Shown here: positions 1-6,525 of the stretch, piece after piece
Layout: every line of letters starts with the position of its first letter
Position numbering within the stretch: the first letter of the stretch is position 1
Assembly (NCBI GenBank): GCA_964635875.1
Contig: CAZWRK010000064.1
Span: 1 to 22,362 of the forward strand
Source of the DNA: CAZWRK01 sp964635875
GTDB taxonomy: Bacteria > Pseudomonadota > Gammaproteobacteria > Burkholderiales > Aquaspirillaceae
Direction of reading: 5' to 3'
Length of the DNA stretch: 22,362 bases
Program-made: the position numbers and the translations under genes
Notes under the pieces: generated by a model
Told to the model about the DNA's origin: nothing
What the model saw: only the letters and a program-made list of their open reading frames with translations
Database searches by the model: none

Positions 1-777
1 GAAAACCAGCTCGATGACGACTTCTTCCAGTCTTTGGGGCTTTCTCGAGAAAATATCGGCATGGCCGAGAGCGAAACGGTCGAAACGGCCGCGATTCTTT
101 CTAAGATGCGGCAAGAGGCGGGCTGGTTGCCGATGGCTCATATTTTTGACGGGCTTCGAGAGTCTGAAGAAATCCTGGGTGAAAAGTGCCTCAAGCTCAT
201 GCAAATGAACTACACGCCTGAAAAGATCCAGCTCATCACGAAGAAAGAGCCAACGCCTGAATTCTACAGCAAGATCTTTGCTAAATATAATGTTGTCGTC
301 GAAGAGGGAGTCCTAACCGATACGCAACGTCAAAGCCAATTTATCCAGATGAATGCTCTTAGAGCTCTTGGTGTTCAGTTTACAGATGACGAGATCGTTA
401 GCGCATCCAACTTACATGATAAAAAGAAATACAAAGAGCGCCTTGCCGCGCAATCTCAGTACCAACAGCAAATGCAAGAGGCAGCAGCGAAAATTGAAAT
501 GCAAAAAGCAGCGGCTCAAACGGAGTCTGATAAGTCACTAGCTGCCGAGCGCCTAAACAAGATCCAGCTTGACGCGGCTTTGAGTGCCGAGCGCATCTCG
601 AGGGCCGAAGAGGACCGCACTGCGGGCGTGTTGAATCTGATTAAAGCGGTAAAGGAGCTTGATAGCATGGATCTTGACAACTTGCAAAGGAAGTTGCAGC
701 TGTTGCGTGAGATCGAGGCTGGCCAAGCGGCTAAGGAAGAACCCATAAAATCAGAAACAGAAAAACGCCCAGCATAA
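1..777 (+). CDS. Portal protein, C-terminal part (truncated by window start)
   Basis: The frame is open from the first base, so the gene starts outside the window; about 258 residues are visible. The segment from roughly residue 80 to 150 (EFYSKIFAKYNVVVEEG, then a T-x-x-Q-R-x-x-x-F turn and a helix ending in a DDEI motif) matches what I know of the end of the P22/podovirus-type portal core, where a K-Y-D/N-V-V-V-(D/E)-E strand precedes a TxxQR helix. It is followed by a long Gln/Ala/Glu-rich predicted coiled coil (about residues 145-245), as in portals with a C-terminal barrel or tail. Portals form the dodecameric DNA channel at one capsid vertex. Position upstream of scaffold and capsid genes supports the call. 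Family assignment is from pattern recognition only. Confidence 0.75.
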   Translation, partial: ENQLDDDFFQSLGLSRENIGMAESETVETAAILSKMRQEAGWLPMAHIFDGLRESEEILGEKCLKLMQMNYTPEKIQLITKKEPTPEFYSKIFAKYNVVVEEGVLTDTQRQSQFIQMNALRALGVQFTDDEIVSASNLHDKKKYKERLAAQSQYQQQMQEAAAKIEMQKAAAQTESDKSLAAERLNKIQLDAALSAERISRAEEDRTAGVLNLIKAVKELDSMDLDNLQRKLQLLREIEAGQAAKEEPIKSETEKRPA

Positions 778-809
778 AAGAAAAGACTACGCCGGCTAAT
801 TCCAAAGCC

Positions 810-2393
810 TCAGAATAGCTCTTTTTCATAGTTCGGCCCCTTGTAAGCGTTTATCCGCGCCCTAGCAATCTCGCTATATTCCTCGCTCTTTTCAATGCCA
901 ATCGCGTCAAATCCAAGGCGTTTGGCCGCTAGAATAGTTGTACCCGATCCCGCGAAAGGATCAAGAAGCAGGCCGTTTTTAGGGGGCATAACTAGCTTGA
1001 TGAGGTATTCCATGAGTTTGAGGGGCTTGACGGTGGGGTGGTTGTTTTTATATTGAACTGATCGCATCGGATCCGCTTCGCTAAAACCCCTTCCAGATGT
1101 GTTTTTTATGCCACCCGGTTTCGGATCCAGATTAAGCCCTTCATTCCTCTCCGCCGAACTCGCCTTTGCGCAGTAGAAGAAGCGGGAGGCACTAAAGCCA
1201 ACCTGCTGATCTAGGAGTTCGGAGCTTTCCTCGTCAAGGATGACGTTTGCGGGCCAGCGGCCCCCTTTCAAATTACCATTGGATTCCACATTTTTCGAAT
1301 TTCCTTCGCCCCATATAGAAGAAGAAGAAGAAATTCCCCTAATATCATCTGTAGTAGAAATCCTACACCCATCAATATTAATCCCCGCCTGCCCCCATTT
1401 CTCCGCGTTCTGCTTAAACGTGCCATCGCAGGGCTTCATTGCGACGATACAAGGCTCCCAATTAGGGCTGAAATTTCCAGTGCTTTCTAAAATGTTCGGA
1501 CGTAGACATGATTTCAAGATTCTCAATTCTGTTATCAAGCTTATCACCGTTTTTGTGGTGAACTTGTTCGCTCCTTGATAAATCCCTACCAATATGCTTT
1601 TCCATAACAAGGCGATGTTCTGCTCTATATTTTCCTCTATGACGAATGTAACGATATCCCGTATCGCTGCAAATATACATTCCACCTCTCCAGAAAGGAT
1701 TTTTTTCGCCAACATATCGCTGTTGCCAAAGTCCTTTGCAGCTATAAGAGCAAAAAGTTCCTTCTCCTGACTTGTCTTTTCTTTCAACTCTTGAACGAGG
1801 GACATAGCATTCTTTATCACATACGGGACATTTAAAAGTTTTTCCCAAGCGAAGATTTTGGCATTTTCTTGAACAATATGTTTTTGCACCCTGTCTAACA
1901 ACACTAGGGAATCGCTCAAACTCTCTTCCGCATCTTTTACATAATAACTTGACTTTTGGCATAAATAAACCTCATTGGTTAAATCGAGGAGTATTATAGC
2001 TAAAAGGTGACTTATTTCATAGGGTTTGGAAGCTAAAATAATGGGTTCATGGGCTGGTTTGAGGGCGGTTCCGTATCCTTCGATGCCGAAGTGATTATGA
2101 CTCTTAGGAAAGCCTGATCCGTAAAGCCATGAAATACAATCTCTAATCTCCCACCCGCTGTCTTCGATAGCGGAAGTAAGGCGGTGAAAGGTCCGAGTTC
2201 CGCCCATCGCAAGTAAATTTCCACCCGGTTTGACGATTCGGTGGCATTCTGTCCAATATTCTCTTCCTGGCACTGCATGATCCCATCCTTTCCCCATGAA
2301 AGACAACCCATATGGGGGATCTGTGACAATAGAGGAAAAGTGATTATCGGGAAAGGTTTTCATCACTTCTAAGCAGTCGCCGGTAATTATCAT
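810..2393 (-). CDS. DNA methyltransferase (beta-class, N4/N6 type) carrying an in-frame 546-bp insertion
   Basis: A 527-residue frame. DPPYG at residues 25-29 is the catalytic motif IV of amino-methyltransferases, and DPFAGSGTT at 478-486 is the AdoMet-binding motif I; the order IV then I defines the beta class (N6-adenine or N4-cytosine). Residues 1-126 and about 309-527 look like a normal 340-residue phage methylase; residues about 127-308 have no methylase character and are the out-of-frame reading of an HNH endonuclease gene inserted here. Whether the protein is made as one 527-residue chain, as fragments, or not at all cannot be told. It likely protects phage DNA or alters its methylation. 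Its start overlaps the stop of the upstream small gene (ATGA), so translation is probably coupled. It converges on the portal gene with only a 32-base gap. Confidence 0.82.
   Translation of the reverse strand: MIITGDCLEVMKTFPDNHFSSIVTDPPYGLSFMGKGWDHAVPGREYWTECHRIVKPGGNLLAMGGTRTFHRLTSAIEDSGWEIRDCISWLYGSGFPKSHNHFGIEGYGTALKPAHEPIILASKPYEISHLLAIILLDLTNEVYLCQKSSYYVKDAEESLSDSLVLLDRVQKHIVQENAKIFAWEKLLNVPYVIKNAMSLVQELKEKTSQEKELFALIAAKDFGNSDMLAKKILSGEVECIFAAIRDIVTFVIEENIEQNIALLWKSILVGIYQGANKFTTKTVISLITELRILKSCLRPNILESTGNFSPNWEPCIVAMKPCDGTFKQNAEKWGQAGINIDGCRISTTDDIRGISSSSSIWGEGNSKNVESNGNLKGGRWPANVILDEESSELLDQQVGFSASRFFYCAKASSAERNEGLNLDPKPGGIKNTSGRGFSEADPMRSVQYKNNHPTVKPLKLMEYLIKLVMPPKNGLLLDPFAGSGTTILAAKRLGFDAIGIEKSEEYSEIARARINAYKGPNYEKELF
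1462..1962 (-). CDS. HNH homing endonuclease with two zinc-ribbon-like Cys clusters, nested in the methyltransferase gene
   Basis: 166 residues. Two Cys4 clusters (C8, C11, C30, C34 and C45, C48, C71, C75) look like paired zinc-binding ribbons used for DNA recognition. They are followed by an HNH domain: AEHRLVMEKHIGRDLSRSE, then HHKNGDKLDNRIENLE with the catalytic-type HH at 135-136, Asn144, and a final His157. This architecture is typical of free-standing phage homing endonucleases. The start is supported by a GAGG ribosome site seven bases upstream. It is read in a different frame of the same strand as the methyltransferase, and its TAA stop falls exactly at the right-hand edge of the insertion, within the recovering methylase codons. 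It would nick or cut uninserted alleles to spread itself. Confidence 0.85.
   Translation of the reverse strand: MPKVKLLCKRCGREFERFPSVVRQGAKTYCSRKCQNLRLGKTFKCPVCDKECYVPRSRVERKDKSGEGTFCSYSCKGLWQQRYVGEKNPFWRGGMYICSDTGYRYIRHRGKYRAEHRLVMEKHIGRDLSRSEQVHHKNGDKLDNRIENLEIMSTSEHFRKHWKFQP
1470..2015 (-). mobile_element. HNH-gene insertion (no intron or intein) in the methyltransferase
   Basis: I infer the borders from the methylase protein: normal sequence ends at a KPAHEPIILASKPYE segment (bases 2016-2060) and resumes at SPNWEPCIVAMKPCD (bases 1425-1469). These two segments align to each other (7 of 15 residues identical), so one site has become two diverged copies flanking about 546 bp. The HNH gene fills almost all of it, leaving about 50 bases, too little for a group I or II intron. 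The insert is clearly more AT-rich than the flanks. The exact ends are uncertain by perhaps 15 bases because the flanking copies differ at the DNA level. Confidence 0.6.
1970..1998 (-). promoter_or_regulatory. Possible private -10 box and ribosome site for the HNH gene
   Basis: On the minus strand a perfect TATAAT (1993-1998) lies about 30 bases before the HNH start and a GAGG (1970-1973) lies seven bases before it. No good -35 hexamer is found at 16-18 bases, so the promoter part is weak; the ribosome site is convincing. These would let the endonuclease be expressed independently of methylase translation. Confidence 0.35.
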
Positions 2394-2590
2394 TTAGCCT
2401 CGCGTTGAAAAATGAAGTCCAAGATCGCTTTATCCGCCTCATCACACATTTGCATATAACAACTAAAAGCCTCTCGATCAAGAGGACTTGAATATTCTTG
2501 CATCAGTTTGTTCCAGCAATCATCTGCGGATTGCTTCTTGTGATAAAGCTCAATTAGCTTTTTCTCTCTGTCTTTTTGGGATAGTAACAT
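2390..2590 (-). CDS. Small hypothetical protein upstream of the methyltransferase
   Basis: 66 residues, strongly charged and predicted helical, with no membrane segment and no recognised motif; Cys appears three times without a metal-site pattern. A purine-rich AAGGGAAG ribosome site lies upstream of the ATG. Its stop overlaps the methyltransferase start by four bases (ATGA), so the two form a two-gene operon read against the late genes. A role linked to the methylase (regulation, target choice or anti-restriction) is only guilt by association. I do not recognise a family. Confidence 0.6.
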   Translation of the reverse strand: MLLSQKDREKKLIELYHKKQSADDCWNKLMQEYSSPLDREAFSCYMQMCDEADKAILDFIFQREAK

Positions 2591-2614
2591 GGCTTTCTTC
2601 CCTTTCTCTCATTT

Positions 2615-2686
2615 TTCAAATTTAAAATATACAACGAATTCAAGTAATCATGTAAAATTCAAATTTAAAGTTACACGTTTTACATG
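2615..2686. promoter_or_regulatory. Divergent control region with direct repeat and inverted repeat
   Basis: The 105-bp AT-rich gap between the minus-strand methylase operon and the plus-strand small-gene operon holds a 12-bp direct repeat, TTCAAATTTAAA, at 2615-2626 and 2658-2669, and a 9-bp inverted repeat, CATGTAAAA at 2649-2657 with TTTTACATG at 2678-2686. A minus-strand promoter candidate is TTTACA (2651-2656), 19 bases, then TATATT (2626-2631); its -35 lies inside the inverted repeat's left arm, which would suit a repressor site. The arrangement is directly visible; regulatory function is inferred. Confidence 0.45.
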
Positions 2687-2695
2687 AGGCATTTT

Positions 2696-2890
2696 ATGAG
2701 CTTTGAAATTCATATGCTCGGTTCCTTAGTTCCAGAGTCCTATAGCCGGCAGCTAGATGAGCGCGTCATGGCTCAAGAGATGCCCTACGGCTATGTCACG
2801 CCTCCTCCTCCTGCGGATACCGGCGACTATGATCAGCGCCGATTAGAGAGCAACAAACAATATCCTATGCATAGAGGCCGGGCAGTATGA
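2696..2890 (+). CDS. Small hypothetical protein, first gene of the plus-strand small-gene run
   Basis: 64 residues from the ATG at 2696. I prefer this start to the ATG at 2684 because GAGG at 2686-2689 is correctly spaced (six bases) for 2696, and the earlier ATG sits inside the inverted repeat. The protein has a Pro-rich patch (TPPPPAD) in the middle and a basic end (MHRGR); no fold or family is recognised. Its stop overlaps the next start (ATGA), indicating coupled translation with the basic protein downstream. Position between portal and scaffold suggests an accessory head-morphogenesis role, but this is a guess. Confidence 0.6.
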   Translation: MSFEIHMLGSLVPESYSRQLDERVMAQEMPYGYVTPPPPADTGDYDQRRLESNKQYPMHRGRAV

Positions 2891-3174
2891 AGAAGATAGT
2901 TATCGCTAAGGGCAAAGAAGAATCGAAAGCCAAGGTCGCCACGGCCCATAAAAAGCCAGGCGGCTCAAACGTTGGAAAGTACAAAAAGGTTCCATCGAAT
3001 GAGTTTGCCGGGAAAGCAGGGGGCGCACCTGCTGGATCCTACCCTATTAATACGCGCAAGCGTGCTAAGGCCGCGCTTGCTTATGCGCATAACGCCCCAA
3101 ACCCTGCAGGAATTAAGGCTGCTGTGCATAAGAAATATCCCGGATTGGGAAAGCCTCAATCGAAGAGTAAATGA
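2887..3174 (+). CDS. Small basic protein with a SYPINTRKRAKAALAYAHNA-type motif
   Basis: 95 residues, very rich in Lys. The N-terminal half is Lys/Gly-rich and probably disordered; residues about 44-90 hold a motif often seen in small phage proteins near the head genes: GSYPINTRKRAKAALAYAHN, then a P-N-P-x-G-I helix and a final K-K-Y-P-G-L. I recognise the pattern as recurrent in phage genomes but know no established function. The charge would allow nucleic-acid binding. Start overlaps the previous gene by four bases (ATGA). Confidence 0.65.
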   Translation: MKKIVIAKGKEESKAKVATAHKKPGGSNVGKYKKVPSNEFAGKAGGAPAGSYPINTRKRAKAALAYAHNAPNPAGIKAAVHKKYPGLGKPQSKSK

Positions 3175-3181
3175 GGAAAAC

Positions 3182-3472
3182 ATGAAACATCAAGGCATGA
3201 GAGACCGTATGCACGAGCATGAAGGCATGATGCACCACAAGGGGCACATGGGTCATGGTCATATGCGTGCTCACGGTCAGTATGAGAATGAGGTGGAAAA
3301 GCCTTCTCTGCCGCACGAGGGTCATTTAAGTGACATCGGGCTGCACGGAAGCGGTCTTCACGAGTTCAAGCGCGAATGCGATCCAATCGCATATGGGCAA
3401 GCCTCTGAAGAAGGGTGCCGCGCTGATTCTAAGCGCCTGGCATCGCAAGCACGAGACTATCACTGGGATTGA
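3182..3472 (+). CDS. His/Met-rich small protein
   Basis: 96 residues from the ATG at 3182, placed eight bases after a GAGG that overlaps the previous stop; a longer upstream reading in this frame only shadows the preceding gene. Residues about 10-34 are extraordinarily rich in His and Met (HEHEGMMHHKGHMGHGHM), resembling metal (copper/nickel) binding tracts, or the low-complexity linkers of structural proteins. The second half is ordinary and acidic, with two Cys. There is no signal peptide or membrane segment, so it acts in the cytoplasm or virion. No family recognised. Confidence 0.6.
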   Translation: MKHQGMRDRMHEHEGMMHHKGHMGHGHMRAHGQYENEVEKPSLPHEGHLSDIGLHGSGLHEFKRECDPIAYGQASEEGCRADSKRLASQARDYHWD

Positions 3473-3475
3473 AGA

Positions 3476-3856
3476 ATGGCACAAGAAATCGGTGAATCAC
3501 GCGAGAAATGGGGTTGGGACGTCATGAAAATGGCGGAAGACTTTGCCAACAACATGAAAAAAGAGGTGAGGCCGTTTTACATCGTTTACGCATGCAAAGA
3601 GGACAAGGGCCTGAGCAATCGCACTGGGCGCTTTGTTTTCAAGCAGGCGATGAAGGCTTATTACGATAAGCCGCCGGCGATGTTAGGTATTTTGGTTTGG
3701 TATGTGAATCATCCGTTGGGCGAGTTCAAGTTTATGCCTGAGCTCTCTGCGCCACCGGATATACCCCTGGATCCGAACTTGCTTTCTGATAAAGCGTCCG
3801 ACGCATCAGATCGAGTGGCGGAACAAGGGGCGAAATTGAACGTTTTAGTTTCTTAA
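3476..3856 (+). CDS. Hypothetical protein between portal and scaffold genes
   Basis: 126 residues, start three bases after the previous stop. A mixed alpha/beta pattern is likely (KKEVRPFYIVYACKEDKGLS, then a helix with FKQAMKAYY, then an IL-V-W-Y-V strand), with an acidic, Pro-rich and probably disordered end. There is no signal peptide. I do not recognise the family; the compact N-terminal 90 residues look like a real folded domain rather than random sequence. It is followed by a 40-base gap and the scaffold gene, so it is likely in the same late transcript. Confidence 0.6.
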   Translation: MAQEIGESREKWGWDVMKMAEDFANNMKKEVRPFYIVYACKEDKGLSNRTGRFVFKQAMKAYYDKPPAMLGILVWYVNHPLGEFKFMPELSAPPDIPLDPNLLSDKASDASDRVAEQGAKLNVLVS

Positions 3857-3896
3857 ACACTGTGAAAGAGGCCTTGAGCCTCCACAAAGGGAACTT

Positions 3897-4673
3897 ATGT
3901 CTATTGACATTGATATGGAAAGTTATGCGGGCGCGAATCCCGATCCGGCCGCCGCGGGTCCTGTAGATACGAATTCTTACCAAGAAGCAGAGGAGTATCC
4001 TGTCAATCAGGAACTGCTTGAGACTGAAGCTACGGCTCCAGTTGAAAGTCAGCCTGAAAAGCCAGAATCAAGCCCCCAAGCGGATAACTTTCGCGCGCTT
4101 CGTGAGGAGGTCGATCGAATTAAGGCAGAAAAGGAGCTAGAAAAGCGGGAGTACCAACTCCAGCTTGACATGCTTCGAGCCAACTTGTCGCAGAAACCAG
4201 AAGCCCCAACTCGAGAACGTGAGTTCTTAGAGGGCATGAAAGAGGACGACATCGCAAATGTCGGTGAGCTCAGACGTGAACTTCGAAGGGAATGGGAGCA
4301 AAAGGAGGCTGTTTACAAGAGTCAGCTCGATGAATTGCAAGTGGCTCAAAGGCATCCTGACTATGCCGAGGTGCTCGAGAAGTACGTGGCACCATTAGTT
4401 AAACAAAAACCGCATCTCGCCGAGAGCATCCGACTTTCCAGTAACGCAGCGCTTACAGCGTATGAGATTGGGAAGATGGCGCAGCAGGCGCAAGAGCATC
4501 AGATGGCCGCGACTAGAAACGAAAACGCTCAACGGATCGTTGAGAATGCCAAAAAGCCGGGGACTTTGTCCCAGGCCGGAGGACAGGGAGCCTTATCCAA
4601 GGCCGACTATTTCGCCTCTATGTCCGATCAGGAGTTCATGCGCATGGCTTCGAAAAATCTCGAGGGGATCTAA
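3897..4673 (+). CDS. Capsid scaffolding protein
   Basis: 258 residues, acidic N-terminus (about 65 residues of Glu/Pro-rich disorder) followed by a coiled coil around residues 65-145 (LREEVDRIKAEKELEKREYQ) and a helical end with a YFASMSDQEFMRMASKN terminus. This is the standard shape of podovirus scaffolds, which are removed or cleaved after the shell forms, and the gene sits directly before the major capsid gene with a 14-base gap. Sequence identity to any one scaffold is not evident, so the call rests on position and composition. Confidence 0.75.
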   Translation: MSIDIDMESYAGANPDPAAAGPVDTNSYQEAEEYPVNQELLETEATAPVESQPEKPESSPQADNFRALREEVDRIKAEKELEKREYQLQLDMLRANLSQKPEAPTREREFLEGMKEDDIANVGELRRELRREWEQKEAVYKSQLDELQVAQRHPDYAEVLEKYVAPLVKQKPHLAESIRLSSNAALTAYEIGKMAQQAQEHQMAATRNENAQRIVENAKKPGTLSQAGGQGALSKADYFASMSDQEFMRMASKNLEGI

Positions 4674-4687
4674 TTTAGGACAAGGCA

Positions 4688-5626
4688 ATGGCCCTCACAA
4701 ACACTACCCAGTTGCCTCCAGAGGTCCGAACTTATTTCGATCGACTTCTGTTGACACTGGCGCGCCCATATTTCATTTATGATCTATTTGCGCAGAAAAG
4801 ACAGATTCCACTTAACAGTGGTAATCAAATGGTATTCCGCAGATACGGAACTTTAACTGCGGCTACCGTCCCCCTTACAGACGGGCAAACTCCTCCAGGA
4901 GATTCGCTTTCTGTCACCGACTTCCAGGCTCAAATCCAATGGTATGGCTCTTTCGTTACAATTACGGACCAAGTCCAGTATGTTGTGCAAGATAGAGTTC
5001 TTAATGAAGCAACAAAAGTTCTTTCATTACAACTTGGATTGACTTTAGATACATTAATCCGCGATATGATGGTTTCTACCGCTTCTACTATTGCTTGTAG
5101 CAATGGTTTAAACGGTAATACACCAACTGAAATTACCGACGCAGATATCCAAATTGCGATAATCGCATTAAGACAAGGTAATGCACGTTTAATGACAAAC
5201 CCATTACCCGGTGAAAATAAATTTGGTACAAGTCCTGTAAGAAGTTCTTATTGGGGCTTTATGTCGGTTGATATGCAAGCTGATTTAGAAGCTGTTTCTA
5301 GTTTTATTTCAGTTGCTAATTATCCGAATCCAATGAATGCACTTGAAGCCGAATGGGGCGCAACACGAAACGTTCGCTGGTTGCTTAACACAAACGGTTA
5401 TTCGAACGGCGCATCGCCAAACGTCTACTCGTCCTTCATTTTAGGCCAAGAGGCCTATGGTGTAGTGCGGCTTGGGGCGAAGGAAGCCGAGTTTATCGTG
5501 AAGCCGCTGGGAGCTAGGGGTACGGCTGACCCTCTCAACCAGAGAGGTACCGTCGGATACAAGTACCCATTTGCAACTCGAATTTTGAATGACAATTGGA
5601 TAACTCGTTTAACTGCAACACTTTAA
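4688..5626 (+). CDS. Major capsid protein, N4-gp56 family
   Basis: 312 residues. The beginning, TNTTQLPPEVRTYFDRLLL, then R-P-Y-F-I-Y-D-L-F-x-Q-K-R and GNQMVFRRYGTL, matches the characteristic opening of N4-gp56-type HK97-fold capsid proteins, as does the VPLTDGQTPPG segment. These proteins build the icosahedral head. Length is within the usual range of about 300-400. A central stretch (about 4980-5345) has a distinctly more AT-rich codon use (TTA, AGA, ACA) than both ends, although no frame break is present. It is followed by GGAGG and a decoration-like gene ten bases later. Confidence 0.88.
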   Translation: MALTNTTQLPPEVRTYFDRLLLTLARPYFIYDLFAQKRQIPLNSGNQMVFRRYGTLTAATVPLTDGQTPPGDSLSVTDFQAQIQWYGSFVTITDQVQYVVQDRVLNEATKVLSLQLGLTLDTLIRDMMVSTASTIACSNGLNGNTPTEITDADIQIAIIALRQGNARLMTNPLPGENKFGTSPVRSSYWGFMSVDMQADLEAVSSFISVANYPNPMNALEAEWGATRNVRWLLNTNGYSNGASPNVYSSFILGQEAYGVVRLGAKEAEFIVKPLGARGTADPLNQRGTVGYKYPFATRILNDNWITRLTATL

Positions 5627-5636
5627 GGAGGGCAGC

Positions 5637-6341
5637 ATGGCTATTATAAAAAAAGGCACGCTGACCGTCACTTCTGGTGGATCAGCACAGAATTTGAACC
5701 TAGGATTCGTTCCTAGCTATTTCAAAGCAGAAAACAAAACTAAGATCATCGCCAACACAAACGGCGTTCAGATTTTTGAATGGTGGAATGACAACGCAAA
5801 TGCGTCTGCCTACATTCAAACGATGACGGCCGGTGCGCCTGTTCTTAGTTACATTTCATCCAATGGTGTGACCCCTTACGTCACTCCGATTGGAACCGAA
5901 TACGTTCCTCTCACTGGCCTTCCAGCTGGCGCGAAGAACACCAACCTTACGATCACCGGGATCAGCAAGGCAGCGAATGCGAGCATCACAGCCACGCATG
6001 CGTTTACCTCTGCTGACGTTGGAGTGACAACAGTCACTTTCCACGGCATCGTGGGCATGACACAGATGAACACGCTTTCCGGCGTGATTCAGTCGGTGAC
6101 AAGCACGACAAGTTTCACTGTCAACATTGACAGCACGAACTTTACTACCTATGTAAGCGGCGGTATCGCGAACATCATCACGGGTGTTCCGGCGACCACG
6201 ACAACAGGTTTCCAAACATACAACACTCCGTTGCTCAACGTCGGATTTATCGGGCTTACCCTCGGTTCTTCCCTCATGGTAACGACAAGCGATGTATGGC
6301 AGTACCTGGCTGTTCTGGATAGCGATATCACCAGCTACTAA
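5637..6341 (+). CDS. Head-decoration or head-fibre-like protein with FCCH-like beta domain
   Basis: 234 residues. Residues 1-100 look like a beta-rich N-terminal domain; residues about 101-180 hold a repeat of the type often flagged in phages as the E1-FCCH domain (AHAFTSADVG, then GMTQMNTLSGVIQSV, then a F-T-V-N-I-D-S-T-N-F strand). The C-terminal part contains TTTTGFQTYNTPLLN. A protein 185 bases downstream has the same domain and ending, so the two are paralogues. Position immediately after the capsid gene suggests decoration of the capsid surface. There is no signal peptide or membrane segment. Function is inferred from order. Confidence 0.65.
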   Translation: MAIIKKGTLTVTSGGSAQNLNLGFVPSYFKAENKTKIIANTNGVQIFEWWNDNANASAYIQTMTAGAPVLSYISSNGVTPYVTPIGTEYVPLTGLPAGAKNTNLTITGISKAANASITATHAFTSADVGVTTVTFHGIVGMTQMNTLSGVIQSVTSTTSFTVNIDSTNFTTYVSGGIANIITGVPATTTTGFQTYNTPLLNVGFIGLTLGSSLMVTTSDVWQYLAVLDSDITSY

Positions 6342-6349
6342 GGACGGTG

Positions 6350-6368
6350 GGGCGGGACTTGCCCGCCC
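6350..6368 (+). terminator. Strong GC hairpin after the decoration gene (terminator or processing site)
   Basis: A 7-bp perfect stem GGGCGGG/CCCGCCC with a five-base loop begins eight bases after the stop codon. There is no following T-run, so it is not a textbook intrinsic terminator; it may instead protect the capsid mRNA 3' end or attenuate transcription. Confidence 0.4.
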
Positions 6369-6383
6369 GCTGAGCTAGCAGTG

Positions 6384-6521
6384 AGGCCTGGGAGATCCCG
6401 GGCGCCTGAAATTTAGGAGATGGTAGCTAGCCTATGCCTCTCAAGTCTTGGCGAAAGCCTAGGCGCGGAACCCCGGAGGACTGAAACCCTCCGGGTTGTC
6501 CCCGTAAAGTTAAATAAGGGG
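6384..6521 (+). other. Structured GC-rich spacer with two further stem-loops and a possibly masked ribosome site
   Basis: The 184-base spacer (6342-6525) has no convincing gene. After the first hairpin comes CCTGGG-AGAT-CCCGGG (6387-6402), extended by AGG/CCT across a two-base bulge (6384-6407), and then an AACCCCGGAGG/CCTCCGGGTT stem (6469-6497, one bulged C). CCCC at 6500-6503 can pair with GGGG at 6518-6521, the ribosome site of the next gene. A 16-residue ORF could be read from the ATG at 6434 but I see no support for it. A structured leader or small RNA is possible. Confidence 0.4.
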
Positions 6522-6525
6522 TTCC

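Noticed and set aside
778..809. Bidirectional terminator between portal gene and methyltransferase
   Set aside because: Only a weak four-base stem is visible and no T-run on either strand.
1240..1578. 112-residue plus-strand ORF opposite the methyltransferase
   Set aside because: It is antisense to the well-supported methylase coding sequence, with no ribosome site and no protein-like pattern.
1470..2015. Group I/II intron or intein in the methyltransferase
   Set aside because: The HNH gene fills nearly the whole insert with only about 50 spare bases, no room for a ribozyme, and the methylase-frame reading has no intein splice motifs (no Cys/Ser start block or HN end).
5856..6215. 119-residue minus-strand ORF over the decoration gene
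   Set aside because: Arg/Cys/His-rich antisense shadow, with no ribosome site.
6434..6484. 16-residue peptide M-P-L-K-S-W in the spacer
   Set aside because: Too short and the nearest AGGAG is about 15 bases away; no independent support.
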